From contig DATAJP010000003.1 in assembly GCA_036262055.1 (NCBI GenBank), positions 620,001-684,000 of the forward strand: 64,000 nt of DNA. Reading direction: 5' to 3'. Positions 61,713 to 64,000 of the stretch are shown here, piece by piece (within the stretch, counting starts at the first letter, position 1; the number at the start of each line of letters is the position of its first letter). The position numbers and the translations under genes are program-made. The notes under the pieces are model-generated. The model saw only the letters and a program-made list of their open reading frames with translations. It was not told the origin of the DNA and made no database searches. Source of the DNA: Ignavibacteria bacterium (lineage in GTDB: Bacteria > Bacteroidota > Ignavibacteria > Tepidaquicellales > Tepidaquicellaceae).

Positions 61713-63347
61713 TTATTTACTTAAGTTTGCAAGTTTAATTGCATCATCAAATAATGTAATAGCTTTTCTGAATTGATCATCAGTGTGAACGAAAACTGCA
61801 TAGCTTCCTTCATTGCCCCATATGTCTCTTGCGATTTGAGATTTTACTGCAGTCTTCAGATACTCAACATCTCTCTGGAAATCTTCGCTTACATAAGGAA
61901 TGTTCTTCTGAGCAGCAAGGTCGGTTAATGCAGTAAGCATTTGTTCATCAACCACAAACCTGTCTCTGAAATCATTGTATGATGAATAACCTGTCTCAAC
62001 TTTCTTTCTGTTTTCTTTCATCCAGTTCTCGACATATTCATAAATCAAATTTACTCTCCTCATTTGAACTGTATAAAGGGCTAATGTATCTAATCTGACA
62101 ACAAAGTCAGGTGTAATTCCACCGCCGCCGTAAACTGTTCTTCCGCCAAAAGTTTTGAATACAGGTCTTGTTGAATCAGCATTATCATTATTATGGAAAA
62201 TATTTTCGCCTTCTGTTAATTCTTCAAGCAATTGGTTTTTATATGTTCCGCCGTCATAAGGCTTTTGAATCAATCTTCCGACAGGAGTGTAATATCTTGC
62301 CGTAGTTACTCTGAATGCAGAACCATCCGATAGGTCGAATTGTCTCTGAACCAAACCTTTCCCGAAAGTATTTTCACCAACTATCAAACCCCTGTCCCAA
62401 TCCTGCATTGCACCGGAAACAATCTCGCTTGCTGATGCTGAACCGCCGTTTACAAGAACAATTAACGGAATATCGGCATAAGGTCCACCTTGGGAATCAT
62501 ACTGCTCATTAAACTCAGGAACTCTACTCTTTGTATAAACAATTTTCTTTCCTTTTGGGATAAACAAACTTGCCATTTTAAATGACTGGTCGAGATACCC
62601 GCCGGGATTACCGCGCAAATCAAGAAGAAGTTTTTTCATTCCCTGAGAACTTAGCTTATTCATTGCCTGAACAAACTCATCGTAAGTGGTTGCAGAAAAC
62701 TTCGATACTTTTATATATCCGATTTCGTTGTCATACATAAATGATGCATCAACACTGTAAAGCGGAATTTTATCTCTTGTAATTTCAAACTCAAGCGGCT
62801 GCGCAGTTCCTGCTCTTTTTATTGTAACATTAACTTTTGTGCCTTTTTGACCGCGAAGCTTTTTAGGAACATCCTCACGAGTCATTTTTATTGCATTTGT
62901 GCCGTCAATTTTTATGATTTTATCACCTGCTTGGATGCCAAGTTTTTCGGAAGGACCTCCGCTGATTGGAGAAACAATTGTAATTGTATCATTAATTATA
63001 TCAAACTCAACTCCGATTCCTTCAAAACTTCCCTGAAAATCTTCGTTAACTCTTTTTAACTGCTCGGGAGTAATATAAACTGAGTGCGGGTCTAAATCCT
63101 GAAGCATTCCTTTTATTGCTTCCTCGGTCAGCTTCTGAGAATCAACTTCATCAACATAATATCTTGAAGTAATATTAAGAACTTCATTAAATTTTCTTAC
63201 TTGTCCGCCTATTTTATCATCAGATTGAGCAACCTGAATTTTCATTCCAACAAAAATGCTCAGTCCGATAAGAATTATTATAAAGGGAATTAAAATTTTT
63301 TTATTTGTCATAAAATTCCATATATTATTTAACTTATTATTAAACAT
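61713..63347 (-). CDS. S41-family C-terminal processing protease (CtpA-like)
   Basis: A 544-residue periplasmic serine protease. An N-terminal membrane helix (ILIPFIIILIGLSIFVGMKI) is followed by a small helical region, a PDZ domain (~95-190: FEGIGVEFDII, GIQAGDKIIKIDG) and the S41 catalytic domain with Ser in NGGSASASEIVSGAM and Lys in GENTFGKGLVQRQF. A C-terminal helical extension (~430-544) is found in many Bacteroidetes homologues. A second ATG at 63311 is the likelier start because it puts the membrane helix close to the N terminus. It follows nuoM by 21 bases. Confidence 0.92.
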   Translation of the reverse strand: MFNNKLNNIWNFMTNKKILIPFIIILIGLSIFVGMKIQVAQSDDKIGGQVRKFNEVLNITSRYYVDEVDSQKLTEEAIKGMLQDLDPHSVYITPEQLKRVNEDFQGSFEGIGVEFDIINDTITIVSPISGGPSEKLGIQAGDKIIKIDGTNAIKMTREDVPKKLRGQKGTKVNVTIKRAGTAQPLEFEITRDKIPLYSVDASFMYDNEIGYIKVSKFSATTYDEFVQAMNKLSSQGMKKLLLDLRGNPGGYLDQSFKMASLFIPKGKKIVYTKSRVPEFNEQYDSQGGPYADIPLIVLVNGGSASASEIVSGAMQDWDRGLIVGENTFGKGLVQRQFDLSDGSAFRVTTARYYTPVGRLIQKPYDGGTYKNQLLEELTEGENIFHNNDNADSTRPVFKTFGGRTVYGGGGITPDFVVRLDTLALYTVQMRRVNLIYEYVENWMKENRKKVETGYSSYNDFRDRFVVDEQMLTALTDLAAQKNIPYVSEDFQRDVEYLKTAVKSQIARDIWGNEGSYAVFVHTDDQFRKAITLFDDAIKLANLSK

Positions 63348-63368
63348 AAAAATATCTTATTTGTTTCA

Positions 63369-64000
63369 TTATTTACCTGAATTCGTATTTTCAGATACCA
63401 TTCTTGTCTTTGCCTGCTCAAAATTAACTAAAATATTTTTAACACTGTTTTCGGTAATTTTTAAGAAAGTATTCGGAGAAACTCCAATCCATACTATAAA
63501 AACAATAATCGGGATAATCGATGCAAGCTCCATTTTTGAAATATCTTTTAAGCCCTTGTTCTCTTCTTTATCAACCGGTCCCAACATAACACGCTGGTAT
63601 AACCATAACAAATATACGGCAGATAAAATTACCGCGGTTGTAGATATAATTACGTAAACATTGGTTCCAAGGTTAGGGGCATTGAACGCGCCAATGAGAA
63701 CCAAAAATTCTCCTATGAAACCGTTTAAACCGGGCAAACCAATTGAGGAAAATACAACGACAAGAAATATTATTGAAAAAATCGGCATAACTTTCATTAA
63801 TCCGCCGAATTGTGCGATTTCTTTGGTATGTCTGCGTTCATAGATCATTCCCACAATTAAGAACAGAGCACCCGTAGATAAACCGTGGTTTATCATCTGG
63901 ATTACACCTCCCTGAACTGCCTCAGTGGTCAAAGCAAAAATTCCCAAAACTATAAACCCAAGGTGGCTGACGGATGAATAAGCAACCAACTTTTTCATGT
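63369..64000 (-). CDS. nuoM: NADH-quinone oxidoreductase subunit M, C-terminal part (5' truncated by window edge)
   Basis: The last ~210 residues of the proton-pumping antiporter-like subunit of complex I; the frame runs off the right edge. KKLVAYSSVSHLGFIVLG, GVIQMINHGLSTGALFLIVGMIYERRHTKEIAQFGGLMKVMP and GLPGLNGFIGEFLVLIGAF are NuoM hallmarks: the first is the Lys-bearing helix, the second the conserved His-rich segment, the third the broken helix. NuoM and not NuoN or NuoL is indicated by HTKEIAQFGGLMK. nuoN or an operon partner may follow upstream outside the window; downstream is the S41 protease gene. Confidence 0.93.
   Translation of the reverse strand, partial: MKKLVAYSSVSHLGFIVLGIFALTTEAVQGGVIQMINHGLSTGALFLIVGMIYERRHTKEIAQFGGLMKVMPIFSIIFLVVVFSSIGLPGLNGFIGEFLVLIGAFNAPNLGTNVYVIISTTAVILSAVYLLWLYQRVMLGPVDKEENKGLKDISKMELASIIPIIVFIVWIGVSPNTFLKITENSVKNILVNFEQAKTRMVSENTNSGK

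Overview
This AT-rich window is densely coding, with mostly short gaps between genes, and fits a Gram-negative member of the Ignavibacteria/Chlorobi/Bacteroidetes (FCB) lineage. Three exported proteins end in type IX secretion sorting domains with the QNYPNPFNP signature. Diderm envelope genes are present (lptE, lolA, a TonB-dependent receptor, several Spase II lipoproteins). The F-type ATPase operon lacks atpD and atpC, a split known in this group. I place it near Ignavibacteria, but that is inference from protein character only. I see no rRNA, tRNA, CRISPR array, prophage or classical insertion sequence. No stretch above 300 bases lacks a gene.

Layout. 1-4.4 kb (+): end of a sigma-54 activator, lptE, then a membrane glycosyltransferase, a TPR-like protein and an ArnT/PMT-like glycosyltransferase. 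4.4-11.7 kb (-): rqcH, then atpZ-atpI-atpB-E-F-H-A-G ending at a clear terminator. 11.9-20.5 kb: an SPL-type radical SAM protein, tandem YbjQ-like proteins, a large T9SS cargo protein, a 971-residue exported protein with G-x-D-x-Y repeats plus HEAT-like repeats, and a lipoprotein with an unusual C-terminal anchor. 20.6-33.1 kb (+): metabolic genes, namely a serine hydrolase, P5C dehydrogenase, sucC, a GuaB/GuaC-family enzyme, photolyase, gatB, tpiA, thiolase, 3-hydroxyacyl-CoA dehydrogenase and acyl-CoA dehydrogenase. 33.1-52.7 kb (-): hslVU, rpoN, dprA, a peptide ABC importer with an NlpC/P60 peptidase, pyrF, dcd, the rod-shape cluster mreBCD-mrdA-rodA, purH and purN. 52.8-64 kb: T9SS cargo, a TonB-dependent receptor, an oppF-like ATPase, a GIY-YIG nuclease, a flippase-like protein, lolA, a DUF3108 protein, an S41 protease and the 3' end of nuoM.

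How the genes work together. The atp operon and nuoM serve respiration. The thiolase, dehydrogenase and acyl-CoA dehydrogenase trio covers three of the four steps between acetyl-CoA and butyryl-CoA or of fatty-acid oxidation. The mre/mrd/rod cluster builds the lateral wall, and the NlpC/P60 peptidase beside the peptide importer may link to wall peptide turnover. RpoN and the sigma-54 activator are both present.

The most notable non-genic feature is a set of dispersed palindromic repeats. One family (GTCATTCC...GGAAT) occurs singly between genes and once inside a coding region. A variant pair of the same family, in inverted orientation, exactly brackets a 97-codon GIY-YIG nuclease gene at 57153-57511. 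This looks like a small autonomous mobile element and is my leading candidate for an undescribed system.
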